From assembly GCA_002286855.1 (NCBI GenBank), contig NRSV01000058.1:166570-230569 (forward strand): a stretch of DNA of 64,000 nt, written 5' to 3'. Positions 53,661 to 63,595 of this stretch are shown in pieces. The notes beneath the pieces are model-generated. The model made no database searches. It was not told the DNA's origin and worked only from the letters and a program-made list of their open reading frames with translations. This DNA is from Bipolaris cookei (lineage: Eukaryota > Ascomycota > Dothideomycetes > Pleosporales > Pleosporaceae). Each line of letters begins with the position of its first letter. Position 1 is the first letter of the stretch. Position numbers and translations under genes: made by a program.

Positions 53661-55739
53661 ATGGACTCCGCAGCACCTCCAAGGCGCTTCAAACCTGAGC
53701 CCATTGAGACGACGGTTTCATCTTCAAAAGACAAAGCCAGGCAGGAGTCTGTCGAGGCGCCTAAGCCGCGAAGGTTTGCGCCTCAGCCCATTGAGACGAC
53801 TACTTCAAGTTCCAAAGCGAGACGTAGGTTCGCGCCTGAGCCTTTTGAGACTACAACCACAAGCTCCAAAACAAACCGGAGATTTATATCCGAGCCTATT
53901 GAGACCACGGCCACAAGCTCCAAGGCGCCACGAAGATTCGCACCTCAGCCCATGGAAACTACCACCAGATCGAACCGCCGCTTTGTCCCCCAGCCTTTAG
54001 AAACGACCACAAGAAGCAGTCGCCAAAAGTTTGCTCGTGATTGGGCAGAGCAAACATCGCCCACTGATAAGTTCAAGGCCAATCCCCTGGACACAGCATC
54101 GAGAAAGCTACCTATCAAGAGATTTAGGCCCCAGCTGATCGAGACTGCTCAGAGACACCGCAAAGCAGGTGACGACGAGCCTGTGCTATTTGATTACGAA
54201 AAGACGGAGGCGACCCCAGAGTCAGCCATCAGTGCCCGAAAAGCAAGAATACTAGGAATCCCACCTACCCCACCAGTAAACACTCCAACATATGACATGT
54301 CACAAAACCCCCTGTTTCTGGAGATTCAACGCAACGCCTCACCACTAAGCAGGCGCCGATCGTACTTTAGCTCTTCACAACATTCATTCCGCGTGCCAGA
54401 CTTGGATCCCATTGAATCTTCAGAGTCTGAAGCATCAACCCCGCCTTCACCCACCGAATCACCTCCCTACAGGCCTGACCACTCCTTCATGTACAATGAG
54501 GCTACCCGACGGCGGGAGAGTGCCGATGGCACCTCTGCTGGATACTTGCTTGAGCTGGCTGCTAAGGCTGCTGAGAAGCAACTTCGAGAACAAGCGTTGG
54601 CAGCATTCCCTAATAGCGATATTCACGAGCCGGTGGCTCACTACGTAGATCGCGACACGGAGGGTTCGGAGCCATCTATCACAGAGGCAAAGCCCCAGCC
54701 AGAGCCAGAGTCAGAGCTCCCATATACTATCGTAAACTGGGAATTGGAAGCTATGCGGAAATACCAAGCAGAGCAGATTGCCGAGAAAGAGAAGCCGAAG
54801 CCTACTGAACACGCAAAACCTGCTTTCAGCCCTTTTGGCAACCCCGCAGGTTTTCTCGACGCTGCCACGGCTAGCAAATTTGCAAAGGAACGTAAGGACC
54901 CTGAATTGGAGCGCCAGCGAAGAGAAGCCCGTCCCCCTATGCTCGGGCAAGACATCAAGTTTCCACGTTGCGAATCCCCTGAGCCATCCCGTTTTGATCC
55001 TACCCAAGGATGTGACGCAGTCAGGACAGCCATGTGCTATCTCTCCGAGCAGTCCAAAGCTGCCTCTGAAAAAGGCGAAAGCCTGTGGTGCGGCAAAGGC
55101 AATGGAAGACAAACAAGCACGACACCATCCTTGTGGTCTACTGCCAACAGCCGCGCTTCGAGTACACATGGCTTGTGGGGCGGGTTCTGTGTCAATGGCG
55201 GAGACAAGTCCCCGCGCGGGCCAACTGGTCTCTTGACGCCCAATATAGAGATACCAAATCCCATATCACCTTACCCAACACCCTCCGCGAGTCTGTTGCC
55301 GCCTACTCCTCCAGCGTCTAGCTCAGGCGCAACGTTCGCGCCATCAGACTTTGCTGGTATCGATGAAAAGCTTGCTGTCGAACAGTCGATCGAAGAGGAG
55401 TTTGGCGACGATTTTGTTACCCAGGTTTACAATTATCTATCGCTGGGCTATCCATCCATGGCCCGTCCATTTGACGCGGAGCTCTCCAAAATTTCACACA
55501 TTCCTATCTCTGAGTTGCGGCAAGACGACCACCTCGCCAAATCCCGCGGTTACATTCGCCTTGGAAAGGACGGCAACTTGAAGGACTCTGAGATTACTGA
55601 AGAAACGTGCATGCGTTGGCGCGCGCTGCGCATTTATATTAAAGAGTGGGCGAGACAGCATCCCAAAATGGCTGACGAAGATCTTACCAGCTCTTGTCAT
55701 GGCACTGCTGCCATTAGAAGGGGTAGTTGGGCTCAGTAG
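53661..55739 (+). CDS. uncharacterised fungal protein with N-terminal RRFxPxPxETT repeats
   Basis: Uninterrupted 692-residue frame from ATG 53661. Residues about 8-140 hold about seven copies of an 18-24-residue unit with core RRFAPQPIETT and a Ser/Thr/Lys spacer (TSSSKA). The copies drift in sequence but keep Phe-x-Pro-x-Pro and ETT. The middle is Ser/Pro-rich and disordered, with acidic and Glu/Lys segments (YTIVNWELEAMRKYQAEQIA). The C-terminal 110 residues look folded (KLAVEQSIEEEFGDDFVTQV, YNYLSLGYPSMARPFD, LRIYIKEWARQHPKM) and are probably the conserved domain. There are no membrane helices and no catalytic motif. The repeats resemble short linear binding motifs, but their partner is unknown. 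The gene is probably preceded by a spliced leader. Confidence 0.7.
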   Translation: MDSAAPPRRFKPEPIETTVSSSKDKARQESVEAPKPRRFAPQPIETTTSSSKARRRFAPEPFETTTTSSKTNRRFISEPIETTATSSKAPRRFAPQPMETTTRSNRRFVPQPLETTTRSSRQKFARDWAEQTSPTDKFKANPLDTASRKLPIKRFRPQLIETAQRHRKAGDDEPVLFDYEKTEATPESAISARKARILGIPPTPPVNTPTYDMSQNPLFLEIQRNASPLSRRRSYFSSSQHSFRVPDLDPIESSESEASTPPSPTESPPYRPDHSFMYNEATRRRESADGTSAGYLLELAAKAAEKQLREQALAAFPNSDIHEPVAHYVDRDTEGSEPSITEAKPQPEPESELPYTIVNWELEAMRKYQAEQIAEKEKPKPTEHAKPAFSPFGNPAGFLDAATASKFAKERKDPELERQRREARPPMLGQDIKFPRCESPEPSRFDPTQGCDAVRTAMCYLSEQSKAASEKGESLWCGKGNGRQTSTTPSLWSTANSRASSTHGLWGGFCVNGGDKSPRGPTGLLTPNIEIPNPISPYPTPSASLLPPTPPASSSGATFAPSDFAGIDEKLAVEQSIEEEFGDDFVTQVYNYLSLGYPSMARPFDAELSKISHIPISELRQDDHLAKSRGYIRLGKDGNLKDSEITEETCMRWRALRIYIKEWARQHPKMADEDLTSSCHGTAAIRRGSWAQ

Positions 55740-56953
55740 CATATCTTTTGATGCCTGATCCTTGTCCCGCTTCCTTCCGCATGAAGTAATCATTGGCGCC
55801 TACCTGGCGTCTGTCTGTCTGTTTCTGCATTCGTCGTGCAAGGTTCCGTCTGTTGACTCCCTTGCCAACTTTGTGGCTTTCTTTTTAACTTGGACGTAGA
55901 TCTCATACGGCGTTGTCTAGTTTCCCTGCTGAGGGTATCATGTTTAGATCCATATCTCTTTTATCTTCTCGAGGGTACTTGTACATTTTTACCTGACATA
56001 TATTCTTTGTAAAGAAAATATAATTTCAGCTATCCTGTCACCATATGTTGAGACGTTTTGATTACTCAATGGTGTGGCGTTAACGTTACTTAGATAAACT
56101 TTCCTCGCGCCTATCGAACGGTCTTAGACCTGATGGGGCGTTGGAGTGATACGCGGGTACGGGGTGTTGGACATCATTCTCTCTTGTCAAATGACTTGAC
56201 ATCCGAAAGTAGACCAGCTAGCTTCATTTAGCCATGACTGCTTTTTCTAGTCTTATCGCCAACACCCACGTTCCTGTGTCGAGACTTGCACCCTAATTTC
56301 CGTACCGGTACGTCGGATACGAGCATGAGAAGCGCCTCATTCATTGCAATAAAGTATGTTATTTATCGCTCTACTAAGACGTGATCGCCACACAGCTGGA
56401 CGGAACCCACATCCCGCTCCCGCCGCCGCCGCCGCCGCCGCCGTCGCCGTCGCCGTCCATCCCGCGATCCACCTAGGCCCAAGCTTCGTTCACGTCCACA
56501 CAGCCCTTCTTCACCAATAGGATCATTTCATCGCGTTGGGCTCAGAAATTTCCTGGTGTATGGACCTGGAACTCACTAGCCGACACATTGATTGCTGTGT
56601 CGATCCTCGGTTGGGAATCCCGACCAGTACTCATTGCCTAATTTGACTGGATATGCGGGGGCCCTTGACGGGCCGAGGCGTTTGGTAAGTAGCATCATAT
56701 GAGTAGAGGTGAGGGATGCGATCTCGACTTTGATCTGATGAACCAAAAGAAAATCACATTTCAAACCTTATTAGTCGGGTCAGCAGCACGATACTTATAT
56801 ATCTTTGTTTCTTTCAGTTCGACGACACATCTAGTTCGCGTTTGATTCACGGTCATTTTCATGAAGTAGATACACAAGTGGAGAGCTTGGTTACTTGACC
56901 GAGTCCACAGTGTATATTGTGAGCAAACCTCCAGCAACAGAACATCTCCAACA
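55740..56953. other. intergenic with CCG/TCG trinucleotide tract
   Basis: 1.2 kb between the repeat protein and the rhodopsin-like gene. A (CCG)n/(TCG)n tract lies at about 56420-56457. No gene was recognised. Confidence 0.45.
56420..56457. repeat. CCG-rich trinucleotide microsatellite
   Basis: About twelve CCG units with interspersed GTCGCC, in non-coding sequence. Confidence 0.85.
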
Positions 56954-58283
56954 ATGACGACCAGGAAAGAACTGGCAATGCAAGTTTTCAACTTGTTGAA
57001 CCTCCTACAGGGGCTAGTAGTTCAAGTGTGGACTCTGTACAGCATTGGTATTGTTGCCATCACGCTACGAATGTCAGTAACAATATTTTATTGTGTGTAG
57101 ATGAGGCTAATCGTCCACTTCAGCTTCTCCCGATGGCGTCATATTCATAGCCTTGGTCTGTTCGTGGTAGATGACTGGATCATGATGACGGCTGTGCCGA
57201 TACTTTATACTGGGTTGGCAGTAATCTCAACTTCAATAACTACCAAAGACGGAAGCAACATCTTTCCACCAGAAAGTGTGGATGCATTCACACAAGATGA
57301 CTTCAATAAGTGGATCAAAGGATTAACAGTTATTGCTGTCTCTGAGCAGGTATGTTGATAGCATGTGACATATGGGAGGATAGATCGACATGTGAGGCTA
57401 ACATCTAGCAGTGCATGCACAACTTGATGTCCGCATTAAAACTATGTATGCTATTGGCATTCGCTCACACGCTCAAAGAAACAACTGCCACCAAATGGGT
57501 CCAGGGTGCAGCAGTATACATCATCGTCGGCTGGCTGGCGGTTGAAGTTGCCTTCTTCACGGTCTGCGGCACTGTCGAGGAGTTTGCTATTGCCCATGCA
57601 ATATTCAACCTTAGCAGCGATGTATCCATCGTCGCGATCGCGATCTCGCTAATCACGTCGCTCTCGCTACCGGTCAAGCAAAAGATTAGGCTAGTCATGT
57701 TACTCGGCATGGGCAGTTTTATCGTATGTCACACACGCCATTTTATTCTAGCCTCTCACTAGTACTAACGCTTATGTGCTAGGTCATTTCAGCACTTCTC
57801 GCAAAATTTCACGACTTTACCGACGCCTATTCTACAACCCGCATACTTTGGTACGCACGCGAGGCGTCTTTCGCAGTCTGCGTGGCCAATGCGCTTGACA
57901 TTTGGTATTTATTCCGCAGAAACATGACATTTGTGCATGACACTGCGCAGTCAAATGTGCGATGCTCCGAAGCTCAGCAATACGAGAAAGTGTTTACTAG
58001 TATGAACAATCATCACAGCAACATACACGCCTTCCAAATCCCCAGCCCTGACGACTTGGAATGCGAAGAAGCAAGCCACGATGGCCAGGAAAACCCAATA
58101 ACCAATCAAGTCGAAGCAAATCCCTGGAAACGCATCATCGTAGACGTACAAGTCGATTTCAAGGTGGAGATTCTACATGCCAGGTGCATGGGGTCCTCTA
58201 TGGAGGCAGAGAAGTCGAGGATCGTGACGTGTGAGGGACCAGATGTGCGACATGGAAAGAATTGGTACGGTAGATTTGCTTGA
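56954..58283 (+). CDS. fungal rhodopsin-like integral membrane protein
   Basis: Exons are 56954-57072, 57124-57349, 57412-57723 and 57783-58283. The introns are 51 nt (GTCAGT...TTCAG, GGCTAAT branch), 62 nt (GTATGT...TAGCAG) and 59 nt (GTATGT...GCTAG). The product is 385 residues. At least six hydrophobic helices are visible, for example VWTLYSIGIVAITL, DDWIMMTAVPILYTGLAV, GAAVYIIVGWLAVEVAFFTV, SIVAIAISLITSLSLP and SFAVCVANALDIWYLF. The DDW after the second helix is the hallmark of the fungal rhodopsin-domain (Pth11-related) family. The soluble C-tail is about 110 residues. It lacks an N-terminal CFEM domain. Ligand and function are unknown. Intron 2 ends in TAGCAG, a tandem NAGNAG acceptor; the first AG would add one Gln. 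It is the last ordinary gene before the transposon island. Confidence 0.75.
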
Positions 58284-58590
58284 TTATGTTTTATGCGCTT
58301 TTTTGGGGGTTTTTGTTGTTGTGAATGATATCCAAGACGCTGTCCCGTATTCCTTATTATTATTTGTTGAGAATGTATGGGTTCAGTCCAGGGTGGAAGG
58401 TTCTTAGGGGTCACATGATATTCCGTTGTGGCAGGCACTGTCTAGTTGGTCATATGTAGCTCCAACCATAACAATGTGAGGATAAAAAGACAGATACACG
58501 ACAGTCAAGACAATACGTTGTAGCCACCCTACCTTGTCCCTCCTACTCTGTTATCTATGGTAGTCATACTATCAGAGGGACCTTGTTTCA
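58284..58590. other. flank between rhodopsin-like gene and LINE 3' end
   Basis: About 300 bp of AT-rich 3' flank with no gene, ending where the LINE-derived (ATT)n tract begins. Confidence 0.5.
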
Positions 58591-58616
58591 ATATTATTAT
58601 TATTATTATTATTATT
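58591..58616. repeat. (ATT)n tract, LINE 3' tail
   Basis: About eight ATT units. On the minus strand this is an AAT tail directly after the LINE 3' end, typical of I/Tad-type elements. Confidence 0.8.
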
Positions 58617-58847
58617 GTGGTTTAACGTCCTGTCTCAGCCCAAAGGCTATATAAGACGTGCAAGCTGGTAATGCTTACAAGTATCTACGTAGTTACATTT
58701 AATTTGGTGTAGATCGAGGCTGGGGGTTGTCTATATACAGGTGAGGCTCGTAGCCTAGTGTAAAGGGTAGTAGTAGGGGGGTCTTACGGAGTAGAAGAAA
58801 AGGGGATGGGGAGGTTAGAACGGGGCTACCTTGGATATGTAGTTGCT

Positions 58848-59064
58848 CTAGTTGTCGGTGTTTTCTTTGTACCAGGCGTGTGTGGCGACTTTTGTTTCCT
58901 TAACAAAGATAGTAGTAGCCTCTATACCTTTCTCTGTGTTTAGGAGAAAGGTTAGCGATAGAGGCTCTCTATTAGCTTCTTGCATCTTAATCCTCGCTTC
59001 TTTGTATAGTGTGCATCTAAGAAGGATATGTGCAGGCAGGGCTCCCAATAGTGCCAACAGTACG
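58848..59064 (-). pseudogene. C-terminal LINE ORF2 fragment
   Basis: Open frame ending at 58848 with TRYVLLALLGALPAHILL, RCTLYKEARIKMQEANREPL and VATHAWYKENTDN. The pattern fits the tail of ORF2 in fungal LINEs. It is cut on its N-terminal side by the pogo insertion at 59065. Confidence 0.6.
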
Positions 59065-59066
59065 TA

Positions 59067-60874
59067 ACGTGTCACCAGTGTGCGCCCCACGAAATCCTAG
59101 TACCTTACCTTCGTAATATTATTGCACAACACCACCACAGTTTTTCTTATTAATTAGAACAATATATAATTCTTCATACGCGTCGCTATCTTCTATATCC
59201 TCCAATTCTACTTGGCAGGTGCGAGAGTTGTGTCCAACTTGGCTACAATGTCCGCAGCGCCGTTCACTTCGTACCCTCTTCGCAGGCGTTGCACCATCAT
59301 TACAGCTACCACCCTCTGCCTCAGCAATCTGATCAGCTATCTGACCAACCGTCTGGAACCCCTCTGCCTGTACGTAGCGCCGCTTACGAGTTTTTCGCTT
59401 TGTTGACGCTTCAACAGCGTCTCGTAGGCAACTCATTTCCTCCTGCATCAATGCCATATGATGAGCAATCTGCTGTGCTCCCTTACTCAACTGCTGCATC
59501 TGCTCCTTAAGAGAAGTTGTAGGAGATTCTCGCTGAATTTGCATGCGGTTTCGAATAAGCGTAGCCTGCGCCTCCATTTCGCGCGCGTTGCGCGGCGTTT
59601 TCGGCTCCCAGGTAGTAGTCCTTTGCGCTGGTGGAGTCGGCGTACGTAGCACAACGTCAAGTTGTGATAAAACAACGTGATAATCGTGTGGCATAAGTCC
59701 AGCACCTCAGAACCCTCCGCAGATATTTTCTGGTGTAATAGCCTTGTAATAGGCCTTTTTGAACGCTGGTAGGAAGGTTTCTTTGCTGATATGGTGGATG
59801 CGATTGCGTGCCAAGACCGAGATAGCGTCACCATACGCGCGCTTCAACGGCGAGAAGCAGCCCACATCAAGAGGTTGTAAGAGGTGCGACAAGTGGGGAG
59901 GCATACAGAGAAGGATTATCTTCTTCTCTTCGCAGAGATCTCGGAAATCCACTGAGCAGTGGCTCTCATGGCCATCAATAATGAGCAGTCTATGTGTCCC
60001 CACAGGGCGCGCATGGGAATCGAAGTAACGGAGCCAGTCAAGCGCTAGATTGTTATTCTTCCAGCCGTTAGGACTGACTTGGATTACCCAGTAACGTGGC
60101 AGATCCTCGGTGAACCAGGTGGAGATCAGAACCTTGCCTGCGAAGATGAGAAACGCTGGGATACGCTTGCCTGTTGCGCCAACGCCCTGTATTAGTGTAA
60201 CCCACTCACGATTGCCTGGCTGGATCTTCTTTATTCTTCCTGGTTTGTCCGAGCCTGTGATAACTGACTGTGATAAAATCTTGCCCATAATGAAGCCAGT
60301 CTCACCAAAGTTGTACATATCTTCGTCCACGATACCATACTTCGCCTTTGTATTCTGAACTAGCTCGAACCAGCCCTTAATAAGCGCTGGATCTTCGTAG
60401 GCAGCTCACTGACGATCATATGGACGGCTCCGACGCGTACGCAGCTCAGGATTACGCTGGACAAACCTATCAACCCAGTTCTTGCCAACCTCCTTTCCGT
60501 TGCGCTCTCGGAGCAGTCTATTGGCCATATCTCACACATCGTCTCTCTCACAGGGTATTCCTCGCTCAGCCTCAACTATTACACATTGAGTAATAGCTTT
60601 CTCTTCTAGTTTTGTTAGGCGCTTGCAATTCGGCTCGCAATCGCGTCGAGCGCGTCCTCCAGCGCGTCGTCCTTGGAGGGTAGTTCATGGAACGTTGTAG
60701 GCTGCAGCAGCGCGCTTTTCGCTTCTAATAGATCTAAATTGAATATCTTGGATAGCTAAGGATATATCTGCTTCAGTATAGGCTTTGTGCACGTTGCGTT
60801 GTTAAGACATTACGCGTTGTTGTTACTAAGGTGGGGTGTGGTGGGAAAGCTGCCGGTTCGGTGGTGAAACACGT
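59067..60874 (-). mobile_element. pogo-like (Tc1/mariner superfamily) DNA transposon, inactivated
   Basis: 1808-bp element flanked on both sides by TA (59065-59066 and 60875-60876), the expected target-site duplication. The termini are imperfect inverted repeats: ACGTGTCACCAG at the left, and ACGTGTTTCACCAC read from the right on the minus strand. It lies within LINE sequence, so it inserted later. The single transposase frame spans almost the whole element but has five stop codons. Confidence 0.85.
59119..60810 (-). pseudogene. pogo-type DDE transposase with five nonsense codons
   Basis: One frame runs from ATG 60808-60810 to the stop at 59119-59121 (563 residues) without a frameshift. It is broken by stops at 60802-60804, 60685-60687, 60532-60534, 60406-60408 and 59707-59709. 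The N-terminus is the helix-turn-helix/CENP-B-like DNA-binding part (ending VGKNWVDRFVQRNPELRTRR). The DDE core follows with DEDMYNFGETGFIMG, LLIIDGHESHC and HLSHLLQPLDVGCFSPLKRA, in which the acidic residues are present. The C-terminus has a coiled coil and a CCHC zinc knuckle (CGHCSQVGHNSRTC). One stop is TAA (from CAA) and four are TGA (CGA expected), all single C-to-T changes, as expected from RIP or methyl-C decay. It is not functional. Confidence 0.88.
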
Positions 60875-60959
60875 TAGTCCATAGCTTTAAAGATAGTTGT
60901 GGGTCTTCTTTTTCAAGAAAGTTGTTCCAGTGCTCTCTTTTTGCTTTCTTGATTGCTGT

Positions 60960-61346
60960 TTAGTACCTTTTCCGCGCTAGGAGGAAGTCACTCTTAAAGA
61001 GGAAGGCTTCCTCTATAGATGTGGCTTGAAGTTGTTGCGAAAATTTCCTTTGGTAGTGTGATACGTGTTTTCTTAGCTTAGTTAACTCCTGGTTCCACCA
61101 GGGCTTTTCTTTTGGCCCTTGTTTTAGTTGTGGGATAGCTTTATCCGCGGCTTCTTGGATTACTAGAGTAATTGCTATGCCAATTGCTTCTAGTTGCCGC
61201 TTTAGCTCGTTGTCTTGGCCTAGGAGTAGATTTCTTGAATCTGCTTTTCTTGGTTGGTTGATCTGATCTAGGGATTGTAGAGCTAGGTTATTCCGGATAG
61301 CTTTGCCCAGCTCTTCTCTAAATAAGTCCCAGTCTGCCCTTTTCAT
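60960..61346 (-). pseudogene. LINE ORF2 linker/pre-RT fragment
   Basis: Frame of 128 codons, with the same frame open upstream to about 61410. MKRADWDLFREELGKAIRNN and the KPWWNQELTKLRK motif mark the segment between endonuclease and reverse transcriptase in fungal LINEs. It stops at 60960; translation beyond the stop continues LINE-like (KKAKREHWNNFLEKEDPQ) up to the pogo insertion. Confidence 0.7.
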
Positions 61347-61415
61347 GTTGTATCTTGTTTGGTTGGCAGGTTTATTAACTAAGTCTTTTGTTGTCTGGAT
61401 TGAGAAGAGTATCCC

Positions 61416-63014
61416 ACGGTCGGGCGTTTGCAGCGTACAATCTAACCTCTCCAGAGGGACTCAGCAGGCTAACGATTCCGCGGGGCCGTAATGATCTACC
61501 CTTACGCCTGAACAAGATGTTAGACAATGTTCCTATATCCTGGAAAGCGACGAGAACTCTACACGGCTGGGACATCTCTCCCCACGAGTCCCTTCCCTAC
61601 TCTACCCTGCTGCCATGGATTCGAACTTTAGGCGAGGTCACCGAGTTTGCTCAAGTTACCCGTCCTTATTCCTTGAGATATGCCGGAGGGAGGGCGTTTA
61701 GTGAGAACGGTCAGTTCTGCGACTTTTTCTATGCACGATATGTGGTGTATGATGTGGTGTTAATGTAGTGCGTAGGCAACGTTAGCGAGGCTATGCAGAA
61801 CCCGACGATGAGTCATGCTAGCATATCGACATTCTTGAAGCATCACCTCTCACGACGTATCACAGTTGATACGCAGGCTGTCGTGCGAGGCATCCAGCCC
61901 CAGAGAGCCTTTATGCGGGCGGCTTGTACTATGAGCCGTTCGATCGATCTTCGTCAGCCACGACGACTCACGCAGGAACGGTCTGCATCCGTAGACGATG
62001 ATCCGTTCGTTCGCTTCCTGCTTGACCGACAAGAGCGACTCAAACGTACAGTTTCCGATGTAACAAAAAATCCCAAGTACAAAGCGTTTATCTCGAGGAT
62101 CAGCCTGTAAGGGTGCGATGGGTTAACCATAAGTGCAAGGTAAACGATGATGAATTTGATAAAGAGCTATCTACTTCTTTGTGCGGTCGCTTATTTACCT
62201 ATTCGGAAAAAAGATTTTGAAGAACGCCTGAGCGCTGCTTAGACGGTGAGCAGGATCCGAGATTCCATCATGTGTGCTATCAAGGAGCTACCCAAAGGGC
62301 GTCCAGTCCATCCCAGCTAGCTATCACGAAGGCTACAGGCCAAGTACTACCAATGAAGGCTTCAGCCTCTTACACAGCCAAGAGAGACAGCGTCGACGGC
62401 ACGCCCTTTTTAACGCCATTAAGGAATGCTGGGAGTTTGAACAGCCTGTGCTTGATATCGAGCGGCAGCTTGCTGGCTTAGAAACTATTGATGATTCCGA
62501 GTCAATCCATGACATCATGCTCCCAGCTCAAGAAGAGCCGGCCAACTCAATCCTGTCGAAACTAGGGACCACTATAGAAGAGGAGAAAGATAGGCGTAAT
62601 GGGCCCATTCGAGCAGTTACCTTGTACTTTGGCACCGAAGAGGGGGGTATGAGCTCTTCTCAAATTAGGGATTGGAGCTGGAGCGTTGCTTTATTTGCTA
62701 ATAGCTAGCTGGGATACGAGGAAAAAGAATTGGAAGTAGCTAAAGTCTTGGTGTATAAGGAGAAGAGGCTAAAGATATGTTTCCTTTGCCTTGGTAACGA
62801 AGGACTGCCGCTGGCAAAGCGCATACATGCCTTTGGCACCTCAGGCGATCTCACAAAGCATTTTGGACGGACGCACTTAGATAACATCAAGAGAAGTAAG
62901 GGTCTTAGCTGTAGTCTTTGTAAAGTGTCCCTGGTGGATAAGAAGCACTTGAAACGACATGCTGAGGATTTTCACGGAACCATATCCCCTAGAAGTTCCC
63001 ATGATCACTACTAG
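61416..63014 (+). pseudogene. decayed DUF3435 gene (Starship captain-like tyrosine recombinase), C-terminal half
   Basis: Pieces of a DUF3435 protein lie in order: SRLTIPRGRNDLPLRLNKML, TLHGWDISPHESLPYSTLLP and VTRPYSLRYAGGRAF (to stop 61766-61768). Then 61784-62110 has MSHASISTFLKHHLSRRITV, DTQAVVRGIQPQRAFMRAAC and TMSRSIDLRQPRRLT. Then, after a frameshift near 62110, RWVNHKCKVNDDEFDKEL. Then 62274-62708 has FNAIKECWEFEQPVLDIERQ. Last, 62710-63014 has a C-terminal two-finger zinc module (CFLCLGNEG...HFGRTH, CSLCKVSL...HAEDFH). DUF3435 is the family of the tyrosine recombinases that mobilise Starship elements. The N-terminal half is missing where LINE sequence begins at about 61415, and there are several stops and frameshifts, so this is a relic. 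Confidence 0.78.
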
Positions 63015-63595
63015 CATCTGGATATCGTCTAGGCTTAAACACAGGCTCTGCCTCTCAGCTTATGCCTCCTGCGGCGGAGTAGGAATCAATGATAGTCCAG
63101 AGAACCAATGCACTCTGCAATGCTCCGATAGCTTTGAGGTTTTGCTCTCGGCTGGTGCTAATCTAGCCGGTAGTGGTGACTGGACGAGTGCATTTCTCTT
63201 GGAAAATGTGGTAGTGGTCACCAATGTTGAACTTGTTAATCAGATGCATTAACTTAGATACGCTTAAACTCTTACAATAGGAGCCACTGCAAGCAAATTC
63301 AAAGAAATAGTCAGCAATTCAGGGGTAGAGAAGCAGATCCACAAGCATATTAGGAGACGAAGAAAGAATTTTAGGCTTTCGTTTGACAAAGCAAAGTCCA
63401 AACTATCTTGAAATACTATATGTTTTACTAAGTCAGGAGCAAAGTTGGAATTCTGAAGCTACTGACAGCCCTATGGCGCCCAAGGGACCGGACATACCAT
63501 GAACGATCTATGATTAAGCTGCTGTTGCGGGAAGTCTCCGTTGAGTTGATAATATGTGATGGTACATCCATCACTCACTATGAATCAATCCATTA
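63015..63595. other. repeat-flanking sequence, no gene recognised
   Basis: About 580 bp between the DUF3435 relic and the second pogo-like element. A short frame at 62959-63252 has no recognised motif. It may be a further part of the DUF3435-bearing repeat. Confidence 0.35.

Larger units (their letters stand above)
58591..61415 (-). mobile_element. non-LTR retrotransposon (LINE, Tad/I-like) remnant, minus orientation, interrupted
   Basis: The 3' end is marked by an (AAT)n tail (read on the minus strand) at 58591-58616, preceded by a compact 3' region with GGACGTTAAACCACAATAAT. Two coding fragments in the same orientation flank an inserted pogo element. 61346-60960 matches the ORF2 linker before the reverse transcriptase (MKRADWDLFREELGKAI, KPWWNQELTKLRKHVSHYQR). 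59064-58848 matches a C-terminal piece (LLGALPAHILLRCTLYKEAR). The reverse transcriptase domain itself is absent, so the copy is internally deleted as well as 5'-truncated near 61415. Exact ends are approximate. It cannot encode a working product. Confidence 0.7.

Noticed and set aside
62959..63252. 97-codon frame after the DUF3435 relic as a separate gene
   Set aside because: No recognised motif, no supporting start context, and it overlaps the DUF3435 zinc-finger frame; treated as repeat-associated sequence.
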